Below are positions 1 through 6,134 of a DNA stretch of 6,134 nt, one piece after another. The notes below the pieces were generated by a model that was given only the letters and a program-made list of their open reading frames with translations, did not search any database and had not been told where the DNA came from. The DNA comes from Candidatus Aerophobota bacterium. Its GTDB lineage: Bacteria; Aerophobota; Aerophobia; Aerophobales; B3-G15. The stretch's first letter is position 1. The number at the start of each line of letters is the position of its first letter. The stretch lies in the NCBI GenBank assembly GCA_030607765.1, contig JAUWJJ010000076.1, positions 1 through 6,134 of the forward strand. The letters run 5' to 3'. The translations under genes were made by a program, and so were the position numbers.

Positions 1-867
1 AAGATAGGCACTGGAGTATTTTTTTGCATACTGATATAGCTTCTTATGCCTAGGTTTTACTATTTTTCTATATAACTCTGGAGAAAGCTGGGGACCATCT
101 TGCAGTCCCAAGTCATCCCCTACCTGGATAATCTGTACATAGCCTTCCACTACGGGCAAAATTTTTTCCAGTCGTTTTATATTTTCCTCAACTAATATAT
201 CCAGTAGATACCCGGCAAATTTAGGATTAGAGGCCAGATCCATCATAAAAACATCCCAGCCTCTTAGATCCTGTGTCCACTCATAAATTCCTCCAGCACC
301 GTTTAACATCAAAGCGTAATCTGTTGTCTCATATAAAGTCTTTACCCTCTTATGCAGATCACCCAAAGCCTTCTCATCAACAGGTGCCATTGACCACATA
401 GTTGAACGAAGGTCTTGCTTTTTCAACCCTTGGATTGTATTGATTTTTTTCAGGGGATGGTAAATGCTATCAAAATAATAGCCATTTTTAGGCATCTTTG
501 CAACTATATGTCCCTTCCTGTCTTTTATGATCTGAGAACCATCAGACAAAACTTTAGAATTAAACCAATCCGGCACCTCACATGGAGATCCATCTGGAAG
601 TGTGCTCTTTTTCCATTTTTTTGGCTCAAATATAAAAACAGGCAGAACATCAGCACCTATTAACTCCAGAATTTCAATTTCTGGCTCTGCAAGCTGCTGC
701 CACAGATCGTACATCCGTGTCTTGCCACTACTTATCCCTAGATAGGCTTTTAATCTGTTATAGGCTATACCCATAATACCTGTGGACAGCATTGCTCCAA
801 GATCAATGGGAACTCTATCTGGTTCTCTGTGTTCTAAGGATCCAATAACTCTTTCCCTGTGGGTCAT
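1..867 (-). CDS. URO-D superfamily protein, MtaA/CmuA methyltransferase-like (C-terminus missing)
   Basis: The gene runs off the left edge; 289 codons are present from an ATG at 867, preceded by AGGAG with an 8-base spacer. The N-terminus has the family opening THRERV followed by HREPDRVPID (residues 13-22). Near the cut, QVGDDLGLQDGPQLSPELYR (248-267) matches the GDDxGxQxGPxxSPExYR block of MtaA/CmuA/MtbA-type methyltransferases and their uncharacterised relatives. The family is usually about 340-380 residues, so roughly 60-90 are missing. The cut comes just where the zinc-binding His-x-Cys motif of the methyltransferases normally follows, so that test cannot be made here. Members fold as a TIM barrel and are cytoplasmic; those studied move methyl groups between corrinoid proteins and thiols such as coenzyme M, or decarboxylate uroporphyrinogen III. 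Heme synthesis is unlikely given the neighbours. It lies 90 bases downstream of the mannosidase gene on the same strand. Superfamily assignment is firm; substrate unknown. Confidence 0.88.
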   Translation of the reverse strand, partial: MTHRERVIGSLEHREPDRVPIDLGAMLSTGIMGIAYNRLKAYLGISSGKTRMYDLWQQLAEPEIEILELIGADVLPVFIFEPKKWKKSTLPDGSPCEVPDWFNSKVLSDGSQIIKDRKGHIVAKMPKNGYYFDSIYHPLKKINTIQGLKKQDLRSTMWSMAPVDEKALGDLHKRVKTLYETTDYALMLNGAGGIYEWTQDLRGWDVFMMDLASNPKFAGYLLDILVEENIKRLEKILPVVEGYVQIIQVGDDLGLQDGPQLSPELYRKIVKPRHKKLYQYAKKYSSAYL

Positions 868-873
868 AGATTA

Positions 874-880
874 TTCTCCT
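874..880 (-). promoter_or_regulatory. Ribosome binding site of the left URO-D-like gene
   Basis: On the minus strand this reads AGGAGAA, with eight bases between AGGAG and the ATG at 867. It is the best Shine-Dalgarno match among the three starts in the window. It fixes this start and suggests the gene can be translated independently of the upstream mannosidase gene. Confidence 0.7.
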
Positions 881-897
881 GTATAAAAAGCCCTCAT

Positions 898-925
898 AAA
901 AAAAGCACCCAAGCTAGGTCTGGGC
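898..925 (-). terminator. Possible weak intrinsic terminator or attenuator after the mannosidase gene
   Basis: On the minus strand, GCCCAG (925-920) can pair with TTGGGT (912-907). This gives a six-pair stem with two G-U pairs and a seven-base loop, then GC and a run of seven T residues (904-898). It starts 33 bases after the mannosidase stop codon and ends 31 bases before the next start. The stem is short, so it may only reduce transcription into the downstream URO-D-like gene. Stem and T-run are seen; function is inferred. Confidence 0.35.
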
Positions 926-957
926 CAATTTAATCTCACTTGAGGACTGTTATCATT

Positions 958-3900
958 TTAAACACCGCTCACCTTTAATCTAAACGTTTTTATCTCATAA
1001 GGAGCTATAGAGAAAGAAAGTCTATTATTAACATTCAAGGAAAGCTCAGTAGCTCTTTCAAGCAGATCTACCTCTCTAATTTCTTCTACTGAAAAGTCAA
1101 GGTCAATATTTACCTCAGCTTTTTTTCCTTTGCTCTCGTACACTCTGAGGATAAGATCATCGGAGTCTTCCGCTTTTTTTAGACAACTCATTATTACACT
1201 GGGGGGATTTACCTTAATAAACGATTTTGTAGAAGGTAGACTCCCCTTCTTTGAAGATACAGGCATTGCTATAAGGGGACGGTTCAGTTCATAGCCGCGT
1301 TTTACTGTATCTGCACTCTTCCAGTCTCCCCTATGAGGATAAAGAGCATACTTAAAATTATGTTCGCCTACATCAGCCCTGGGATCAGGCTCATAGCTTG
1401 TCCTTACTAATGTCATACGCATAGTATTGCCATTTATATCAAACCCATATTTTGTATCGCTTAAAAGGCTCACCCCATAAAAGTTGTCTGATATATCCAC
1501 CCATTGAAGGGCAGGCATCTCCCTTCCGTCAGCTATCCTCTCAATATGTCCAAATGGTATCTCGAATGTGGCTTCAGTCTTGTTCAATATAGGAGTAAAG
1601 CTTACCTTAAGCATAGGAGCTTCTGTACTGCAGTCAGCTACCTCCTGCCAATCTATATTAGTTATGAAGTCAATCCTGGGCAGGCCTTTGTAAAGACAGA
1701 TATCCTGGGTAATAGTAGAATTACTGAATTTATACTTTACCCTAATCTCTCCTACTACAGGACCAGAGCTTATAATTTTTATTTCTGGATTTGTTATAAG
1801 GTTCTTCGTAGAACTGATCGGTCCTATCCTCCAGGCAGACATACTATGGGGAAGTTCGTAGAGCACTTGAAGCAAATTATTCATGATAGGAGTGGCAGAT
1901 TCGATTTTCTCAGGAGCCATAGCCCCATCTCTTTGTCTTTTCATTACAGTTTTTCTGTTCGTCTTATCGTAGAGAGAAGCTATGGTTCCAGACTCACCAT
2001 CAATTTCTAAGACAAAAAACTGATTCTCTAAGATAAAAGTGTTCTTTAGTATGTAATCTTCTTCTCTTTTGCCTTCAGTAATATAGAAAACTTTATACCC
2101 CAATGAGGGCACTTTTTGAGCTATAAATAAAAGCTCACCATTAAGAATCTGGGCGGGATAAATATTCTCCTTCTCGTCTTTCACTATTGGGGATGAAAAT
2201 GTACTCTCTGATAATGCTACACTTACAATATCATCTCTTTCCCAGGCTAGAGGATTAAATACAAAAATGGGCAGACCTTTCTTAGATTTTATCTGAACAT
2301 TCTTTACAACCTCAGAAAGGCTATTAAAGATAATTTTCTCTGTCTTTTTTTCTACCTCTTTTGCCAATTTATTTGAGTATTCATAAGATGCACCAATTGC
2401 ACTACCAGGCAGTATATCATGAAATTGATTAAATAACGCTTTCTCCCAGCCGTTGGTGAGATCTGGGTAGGAACTGCCAAGAAGTTTGGCTATTGAACCA
2501 ATAACTTCCGCATCCAAAAGGAGTCTTTCACATTTCCGATTGTGCTCTTTTATATCTCCATGGCTGGTATAGCAGCCATCCCAAATAAAGTTGAGCTCAG
2601 CTTTTACCACGGGGAGATTAAGCTCTTCCTCCGAGATAGCCTTGATAAACTCTTCTGTGGTACTGAACTTCAAATGCGGGAAAACAGCTTTCTCATTAAG
2701 ATTACGGGCCATCTTTATATCCTCCCTGGTAGGCCCTCCTCCATGGTCCCCTACACCATAGACAAACATAGCTTTCTTTGTTCCAAATCTTCTCTTAAAG
2801 TCTTTGCTTAGCTCGGCAAGTTCTTTAGGATTTATAAATGCATTGTATACACTATTGAAGGCAAGCACTCTTGAGCCATCAGGACCCTCCCACCAAAACA
2901 TAGGAGCACCTTTGCCACATCTCATAAAGTAATAATAGTCTATTCCGCTCTTTTTAATTATCTGGGGCATGCTCCAGGGATGACCAAATGTATCGGGCTC
3001 CCAGCAAATCTTAGGCTCCACTCCAAATTTTTCTTTAACATATCTTTTGCCGTAAAGAATTTGTCGAACTATGGCTTCCCCATTTGCCATATTCAAATCG
3101 CCCTCTATCCAGGTAGAGGAAGTAACATCCCACCTTCCCTCATTTACTCTCTGCTTTATCTTTTTAAAAAGCTGAGGAAATCTCTCTTCCACGGTTTTAT
3201 ATGTAACAGCCTGACTTTGAGAGAAACAGAAATCAGGATATTCCTTCATCAATCGAGTTACTGTATCAAAATCACGCCGGACAACCTCAACTGTTTCTTC
3301 CCAAGGCCAGAGCCAGTTTATGTCTATATGGGCATGTCCAATAAGATGAATTACATACTGTTTTGCCAGAGATTTTAGAGGAATAAGGCTATTCCTTACC
3401 TGGTTTACCGTGGTTAGCAGTTTGGATGGTTCCAGAGTGAGAATATTTTTTGGTTTGATATCGGCGATAGCTTTTTCAGCAGTCTCTTTTCCGCCCGTTA
3501 GCTCTTTAGCAAACTTAAGTTCTTCCACAAGAGAAGCTAGCTCAAATACTACATCCTCCACTTTACTATAGCCTAACTCTACCAGAGGAATAACTGATAG
3601 ACCTTCTCCAGCAAGAGCATGAATAGCGATAACATGTTGTTCACCAGGCAAAGCACTTTGGGATACAAGAATCCTCGGTGATCTAAAATCTGCCCAGTGG
3701 GGGGCGAAAAATACTTTCCTTTCATCTATAAATAATTCTGTAGCTATAAGCATAACCGAAGTTATAACCGAGGAGAAAATCTCCACTTTAGAGCCGGCTA
3801 CAGAAACTCCATTGATGCTTTCTGGAATGACTATTCTCCTCCTGAACCAAGCATCCTTCTTTGCATCCCAGCTATAGGGTAAACTTACCACTTCCCAGGA

Positions 3901-4038
3901 AGTGTCGTTATACTCCAGTTTTTCAGCATCCACCAACTTTCCGGCCTTAAATTTCCACTTTTTCTGTTTCCGATAATCCACAAATGACGGCAATCTTTTT
4001 TCCAGAGCATTAATAATTTGATTCAATTTTTGAGACAT
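958..4038 (-). CDS. Alpha-mannosidase, glycoside hydrolase family 38 (cytosolic class)
   Basis: A complete protein of 1026 residues that removes alpha-linked mannose by the retaining, metal-dependent GH38 mechanism. Visible parts: an N-terminal beta-sandwich-like region (about 28-150, with WFRRRIVIP at 64-72), the GH38 catalytic barrel (about 229-500), a helical part with NQFHDILPGSAIG (537-549), and long C-terminal beta domains (about 588-1022) carrying DPRADVGEHNFKYALYPH (885-902). The active-site signature is intact: GHAHIDINWLW (234-244) supplies metal ligands His237 and Asp239; WEPDTFGHPW (346-355) holds the predicted nucleophile Asp349, also a ligand in family structures; CYTSHGD (489-495) supplies the fourth ligand, His493. 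The length matches MAN2C1/Ams1-type enzymes (about 1000-1080) rather than the shorter MngB type. There is no signal peptide, so it should act on imported substrate. GAGAGG lies five bases before the ATG. It follows the URO-D-like gene by 39 bases. Linkage preference cannot be read from the sequence. Confidence 0.96.
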   Translation of the reverse strand: MSQKLNQIINALEKRLPSFVDYRKQKKWKFKAGKLVDAEKLEYNDTSWEVVSLPYSWDAKKDAWFRRRIVIPESINGVSVAGSKVEIFSSVITSVMLIATELFIDERKVFFAPHWADFRSPRILVSQSALPGEQHVIAIHALAGEGLSVIPLVELGYSKVEDVVFELASLVEELKFAKELTGGKETAEKAIADIKPKNILTLEPSKLLTTVNQVRNSLIPLKSLAKQYVIHLIGHAHIDINWLWPWEETVEVVRRDFDTVTRLMKEYPDFCFSQSQAVTYKTVEERFPQLFKKIKQRVNEGRWDVTSSTWIEGDLNMANGEAIVRQILYGKRYVKEKFGVEPKICWEPDTFGHPWSMPQIIKKSGIDYYYFMRCGKGAPMFWWEGPDGSRVLAFNSVYNAFINPKELAELSKDFKRRFGTKKAMFVYGVGDHGGGPTREDIKMARNLNEKAVFPHLKFSTTEEFIKAISEEELNLPVVKAELNFIWDGCYTSHGDIKEHNRKCERLLLDAEVIGSIAKLLGSSYPDLTNGWEKALFNQFHDILPGSAIGASYEYSNKLAKEVEKKTEKIIFNSLSEVVKNVQIKSKKGLPIFVFNPLAWERDDIVSVALSESTFSSPIVKDEKENIYPAQILNGELLFIAQKVPSLGYKVFYITEGKREEDYILKNTFILENQFFVLEIDGESGTIASLYDKTNRKTVMKRQRDGAMAPEKIESATPIMNNLLQVLYELPHSMSAWRIGPISSTKNLITNPEIKIISSGPVVGEIRVKYKFSNSTITQDICLYKGLPRIDFITNIDWQEVADCSTEAPMLKVSFTPILNKTEATFEIPFGHIERIADGREMPALQWVDISDNFYGVSLLSDTKYGFDINGNTMRMTLVRTSYEPDPRADVGEHNFKYALYPHRGDWKSADTVKRGYELNRPLIAMPVSSKKGSLPSTKSFIKVNPPSVIMSCLKKAEDSDDLILRVYESKGKKAEVNIDLDFSVEEIREVDLLERATELSLNVNNRLSFSIAPYEIKTFRLKVSGV

Positions 4039-4043
4039 AAATA

Positions 4044-4049
4044 CCTCTC
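4044..4049 (-). promoter_or_regulatory. Ribosome binding site of the alpha-mannosidase gene
   Basis: On the minus strand this reads GAGAGG, five bases before the ATG at 4038. It lies within a purine-rich 39-base spacer (4039-4077) that has no hairpin or T-run. This supports co-transcription with the URO-D-like gene upstream. Confidence 0.6.
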
Positions 4050-4077
4050 TTTCAACCGTCTCTATCTTCTCCTTCTC

Positions 4078-5310
4078 TCATCTGGCTAAGCTTACATTCT
4101 GGAGATCCTCCCTTTCCTCTAACTGCTTGAACCATTGAGAAATACAGGCTACTCGCTCTATATCAGCAGGAGGCGGAACTTCATCAGATACTCCCAAAAT
4201 GAGCCTGGGATGAAAAAGCTCTATTACCTTTCTCGTAAAGGCTTTAAGTTCTTCTAAGGGATAATTAGGGAGAAACATAATAGCTGGAATTCCATCCAGA
4301 AGTATTTTATCTCCTATAGATTCTTTTATTTCTTCTATGCTTACATCTCCTTGGGGAAGAGGAGTTAAAGCCTCCAGACCATCAAAAGGTAAATCTTTAA
4401 GGTATTTAAGTAAGGGTTTAAAGTTTCCATCAATATGAATATGGGTATATATGCCGGCTTTACGCAGTTGCTCCGTTCTCTTTTTGTAAAAAGGGATGCA
4501 ATACTTTTCAAAATAATAAGGGGAAATTATATTGGCATCTATATTTTCTCCAAAATTTATTATCTTTACCTTCCCATAAGAAACAATGGTTTTACAAAGA
4601 GTTTCATAACAATCATCAATTGCCCTCATTAGCTTTTCCACTTTTTCTGGAACATCAGCTAGAGCATATATTAAATTTTCTGTACCCATCCAAAATAAAG
4701 AAAGCATCTGATAAGGACTTCGGGGAAAAAAGAACTGAGGTTCGCCTCTGTTTGTCACAAATTTATCCCCTTTTTCAAAATTATCCTTTATGAAGACAAA
4801 GTTTACATTTTTAAAAAACTCCCCTGCCTTTTCGAGATCTTCAGCACTTTTAATGGGAAACTCTGTAATACGCCAACTTCCATCAGAAGATAATCGTTTC
4901 TCTTTCTGAATCATTTCTCCTTTAGGAGTACTGATAATTATATATTTTTCATTTTCTCTTATTTCCATCCTTTTATTAAACTTTACCTCTAAATCCATGG
5001 GTAAACCAGAAAAACTGGGAATAATAGTATTAGTAATTACATTCCTTCTATTTCTGCCTCTTTCTCTCTCTGTTATTTTTATCTCTTTGGTATACTTTAC
5101 CCCAACAGCGGATGGCAAACCAGTATAATATTCAAAATATCTAAAAGATACTCCTAAATCATCGAAAAGTTCCATTAAACTCATTTTCCGATATTCTTCC
5201 GGAAGAGTCCCCCGGGCTTTGTTCCACTGATACCACCACTCGATTCGAGGCTGAAATAAAATCTCATTCCTTCCTTTTCTCTCAAATATATTTAAATTTA
5301 TCTCCCGCAT
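4078..5310 (-). CDS. URO-D superfamily protein with an His-x-His-x-Asp site (unknown substrate)
   Basis: A complete protein of 410 residues from the chosen ATG at 5310. An in-frame ATG at 5337 would add nine mostly polar or basic residues (419 in all; numbers below use that longer form). I prefer 5310 because MREINLNIFERKGR there lines up with the usual family opening and has AAAAGG just upstream, while 5337 has only GGAAGG 16 bases away. The C-terminal half is typical of the superfamily: NFGENIDANIISPYYFEKY (261-279), HIHIDGN (299-305), DGLEALTPLPQGDVS (319-333), LLDGIPAIMFLP (346-357) and GVSDEVPPPADIERV (382-396). Methyltransferases of the MtaA/MtbA type use His-x-Cys plus a later Cys for zinc; here the first site is His299-Ile-His301-Ile-Asp303, and the 382-390 region has no Cys. 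It is therefore neither a standard HemE nor a standard zinc methyltransferase. No signal peptide. The gene is AT-rich compared with the permease upstream. It probably shares a transcript with the mannosidase gene. Fold confident, reaction unknown. Confidence 0.9.
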   Translation of the reverse strand: MREINLNIFERKGRNEILFQPRIEWWYQWNKARGTLPEEYRKMSLMELFDDLGVSFRYFEYYTGLPSAVGVKYTKEIKITERERGRNRRNVITNTIIPSFSGLPMDLEVKFNKRMEIRENEKYIIISTPKGEMIQKEKRLSSDGSWRITEFPIKSAEDLEKAGEFFKNVNFVFIKDNFEKGDKFVTNRGEPQFFFPRSPYQMLSLFWMGTENLIYALADVPEKVEKLMRAIDDCYETLCKTIVSYGKVKIINFGENIDANIISPYYFEKYCIPFYKKRTEQLRKAGIYTHIHIDGNFKPLLKYLKDLPFDGLEALTPLPQGDVSIEEIKESIGDKILLDGIPAIMFLPNYPLEELKAFTRKVIELFHPRLILGVSDEVPPPADIERVACISQWFKQLEEREDLQNVSLAR

Positions 5311-5313
5311 ATT

Positions 5314-5319
5314 CCTTTT
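5314..5319 (-). promoter_or_regulatory. Weak ribosome binding site supporting the start at 5310
   Basis: On the minus strand this reads AAAAGG, three bases before the ATG at 5310. The spacing is shorter than usual. The alternative start at 5337 has no site at normal distance, only GGAAGG (5359-5354) 16 bases upstream. The start choice also rests on agreement with the usual family N-terminus. Confidence 0.35.
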
Positions 5320-5343
5320 CTTTTGCCTAATTACCATTTTTAT

Positions 5344-5419
5344 AAAGACTATACCTTCCCAATTAACTTCTCATCAGCCAAAGTCTCTTTTTAATAAGAC
5401 TCACCTTGATTAAGTCTTT
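5344..5419 (-). other. Leader region with four mutually complementary short segments
   Basis: This is the 5' leader of the middle URO-D-like gene, in the spacer after the permease. In transcript order the segments are AAAGACT (5419-5413), AGTCTT (5401-5396), AGAGACT (5388-5382) and AGTCTTT (5350-5344). Segments 1 and 2 can pair (six pairs, 11-base loop) together with 3 and 4 (seven pairs, one G-U). Alternatively 1 pairs with 4 (seven perfect pairs) enclosing a 2-3 hairpin. The GGAAGG sequence falls in the loop of the 3-4 stem. All stems are AU-rich and short, so the fold may be weak or a coincidence. I see no cobalamin-riboswitch box and no convincing -35/-10 pair in the spacer. Confidence 0.25.
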
Positions 5420-5461
5420 GTTTTTGTACTTCTCAGGAAGGATTCCCTTTTTTAGAGGTGG

Positions 5462-6134
5462 TCATCTTGACCAATGTGAAAATAGGCCAGATATGAACAA
5501 TATTAGGAAAAATACAAAGAGAACCAGAGGAGGTATTAAAGTTAAGAGTCCTGCTGCACATAGACCTTCCCAGTACATGCCCCATGTCCCAATGAACGAT
5601 AAGAGTGCCTGGGGTAAAACTCTCACCGACATAGATGAAGTAAGAGCAGCTGCGTACAGGTAGTTGTTCCAAGTAGTTATGAAGACAAAGACAATGACGG
5701 CGATCATGCCGGGGAGCATCAAAGGCAGAGCAATACGGCAAAGGGCACCTATTTTTGAGCAACCATCCAGGAGTGCCGCTTCCTCAATCTCCACCGGAGT
5801 ATTTAGAATAAAATTTCTCAGCATCCACAGGGCAAAGGGTATATTAAAGACACTGTTGACCAAAATCAGAGCCATAAATGAGTCGTAGACTCCCAGTTTA
5901 TACATATAGGAAACCAGAGGAACGAGGATGGCAATTAAGGGAAGCAGGGGAAATACTAGAAGCAAAATCCCAAATTGCTTTCCTGGGAAATTGAAACGAG
6001 CCAGAGCATACGCACCTAATAGAGCCAGGGGCAGGGTAAGCGCTACCGCCCCCAAGGTGACGATCAAGCTATTTCGGAAGTAAAGTAAGAATGCCGGCCT
6101 GCCAAATAGAGATTGATAATGCTCAAGAGTGAGC
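5462..6134 (-). CDS. Sugar ABC transporter permease, MalG type (N-terminus missing)
   Basis: An inner-membrane subunit of a carbohydrate importer of the MalFGK type. The frame stays open to the right edge, giving 223 residues; a TTG at 6067 is not the true start, because LTLEHYQSLF and FLLYFRNSLIVTLG just upstream match the conserved family segment before the second membrane helix. About 50-60 N-terminal residues, including the first helix, should lie beyond the window. Hydrophobic helices follow at about residues 24-46, 55-75, 88-105, 139-155 and 191-214 of the visible part. The ATPase-docking EAA loop is clear: EEAALLDGC (117-125) followed after nine residues by ALPLMLPG (135-142). The C-terminus departs from the common ending, which is roughly GLTxGAVKG: here ISGL is followed by FSHWSR and stop, with no recognisable ending in another frame. 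The partner permease, binding protein and possibly ATPase are expected further upstream. The substrate is inferred to be a mannose-containing sugar only from the adjacent GH38. Confidence 0.93.
   Translation of the reverse strand, partial: LTLEHYQSLFGRPAFLLYFRNSLIVTLGAVALTLPLALLGAYALARFNFPGKQFGILLLVFPLLPLIAILVPLVSYMYKLGVYDSFMALILVNSVFNIPFALWMLRNFILNTPVEIEEAALLDGCSKIGALCRIALPLMLPGMIAVIVFVFITTWNNYLYAAALTSSMSVRVLPQALLSFIGTWGMYWEGLCAAGLLTLIPPLVLFVFFLILFISGLFSHWSR

Noticed and set aside
415..663. Plus-strand open frame of 82 codons
   Set aside because: It lies wholly inside the minus-strand URO-D-like gene, which has clear family motifs. Its translation shows no recognisable domain.
1504..2010. 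Plus-strand open frame of 168 codons
   Set aside because: It is antisense to the C-terminal beta domains of the GH38 gene, with no domain and an implausible composition for a protein. It is a shadow of the real gene.
2542..3378. Two plus-strand open frames (2542-2811 and 2980-3378)
   Set aside because: Both are antisense to the GH38 catalytic region, whose active-site motifs read cleanly on the minus strand. Neither has a recognisable domain.
4435..4632. Plus-strand open frame of 65 codons
   Set aside because: It is antisense to the conserved part of the middle URO-D-like gene and has no domain.
4078..5310. Annotation as hemE, uroporphyrinogen decarboxylase of heme synthesis
   Set aside because: The length, the HxHxD site and the diverged N-terminus differ from HemE. 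No other tetrapyrrole gene is near; the neighbours are sugar genes.
5424..5461. Intrinsic terminator right after the permease stop
   Set aside because: AGGGA and TTCCT near 5440-5455 can form only a five-pair hairpin with one G-U, and there is no T-run after it on the minus strand.
5311..5461. Cobalamin riboswitch before the URO-D-like gene, expected if the proteins are corrinoid-dependent
   Set aside because: The spacer is too short and lacks a recognisable B12 box. The only structure seen is the small AU-rich pairings reported above.
5406..5888. Plus-strand frames 5406-5663 and 5664-5888, and a minus-strand frame 5433-5762
   Set aside because: All overlap the permease gene, whose EAA loop and helices are read in another frame. 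The minus-strand frame was checked as a possible frameshifted tail of the permease and does not give the family ending.
6065..6067. TTG as the start codon of the permease
   Set aside because: The frame stays open upstream to the window edge and encodes conserved family sequence, so the TTG is an internal Leu codon.

Overview
The window is one stretch of a minus-strand gene cluster. No gene on the plus strand is supported. From right to left, in transcription order, it holds: (1) the C-terminal four fifths of a MalG-type sugar ABC transporter inner-membrane permease, cut by the right edge; (2) a complete uroporphyrinogen-decarboxylase-superfamily (URO-D) protein; (3) a complete GH38 alpha-mannosidase of the large cytosolic class; (4) the N-terminal part of a second, quite different URO-D-superfamily protein of the MtaA/CmuA methyltransferase type, cut by the left edge. 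Gaps between genes are 39 to about 150 bases, so almost all of the window is coding and no stretch over 300 bases lacks a gene. I see no tRNA, rRNA, CRISPR array, insertion sequence or attachment site.

What the genes suggest together: a sugar or oligosaccharide is imported by the ABC transporter, whose other subunits are presumably just beyond the right edge. Alpha-mannosyl residues are then removed inside the cell by GH38, which has no signal peptide. The two URO-D-like proteins are very unlikely to make heme, since no other tetrapyrrole gene is present and both depart from the HemE type. Such proteins are often corrinoid- or thiol-dependent methyltransferases, so one hypothesis is that the imported mannoside is methylated and the locus also removes or transfers the methyl group. 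That link is inference. No corrinoid-binding protein or cobalamin riboswitch is visible here.

Organism: a bacterium with moderately low GC. Sampled lines are around 35% in the middle URO-D gene, about 40% in the mannosidase and about 50% in the permease. The mix of sugar ABC transporter, cytosolic GH38 and multiple URO-D paralogues fits anaerobic, often thermophilic or subsurface, sugar-fermenting bacteria such as Atribacterota/Aerophobota, Thermotogota or some Bacillota. The sequence alone does not settle the phylum.

Control: the spacer between the permease and the first URO-D gene has a four-part set of short complementary segments that could form two alternative folds. The spacer after the mannosidase gene has a modest hairpin followed by seven T residues. 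The other junction (URO-D to mannosidase, 39 bases) has no terminator and looks like a simple operon junction.
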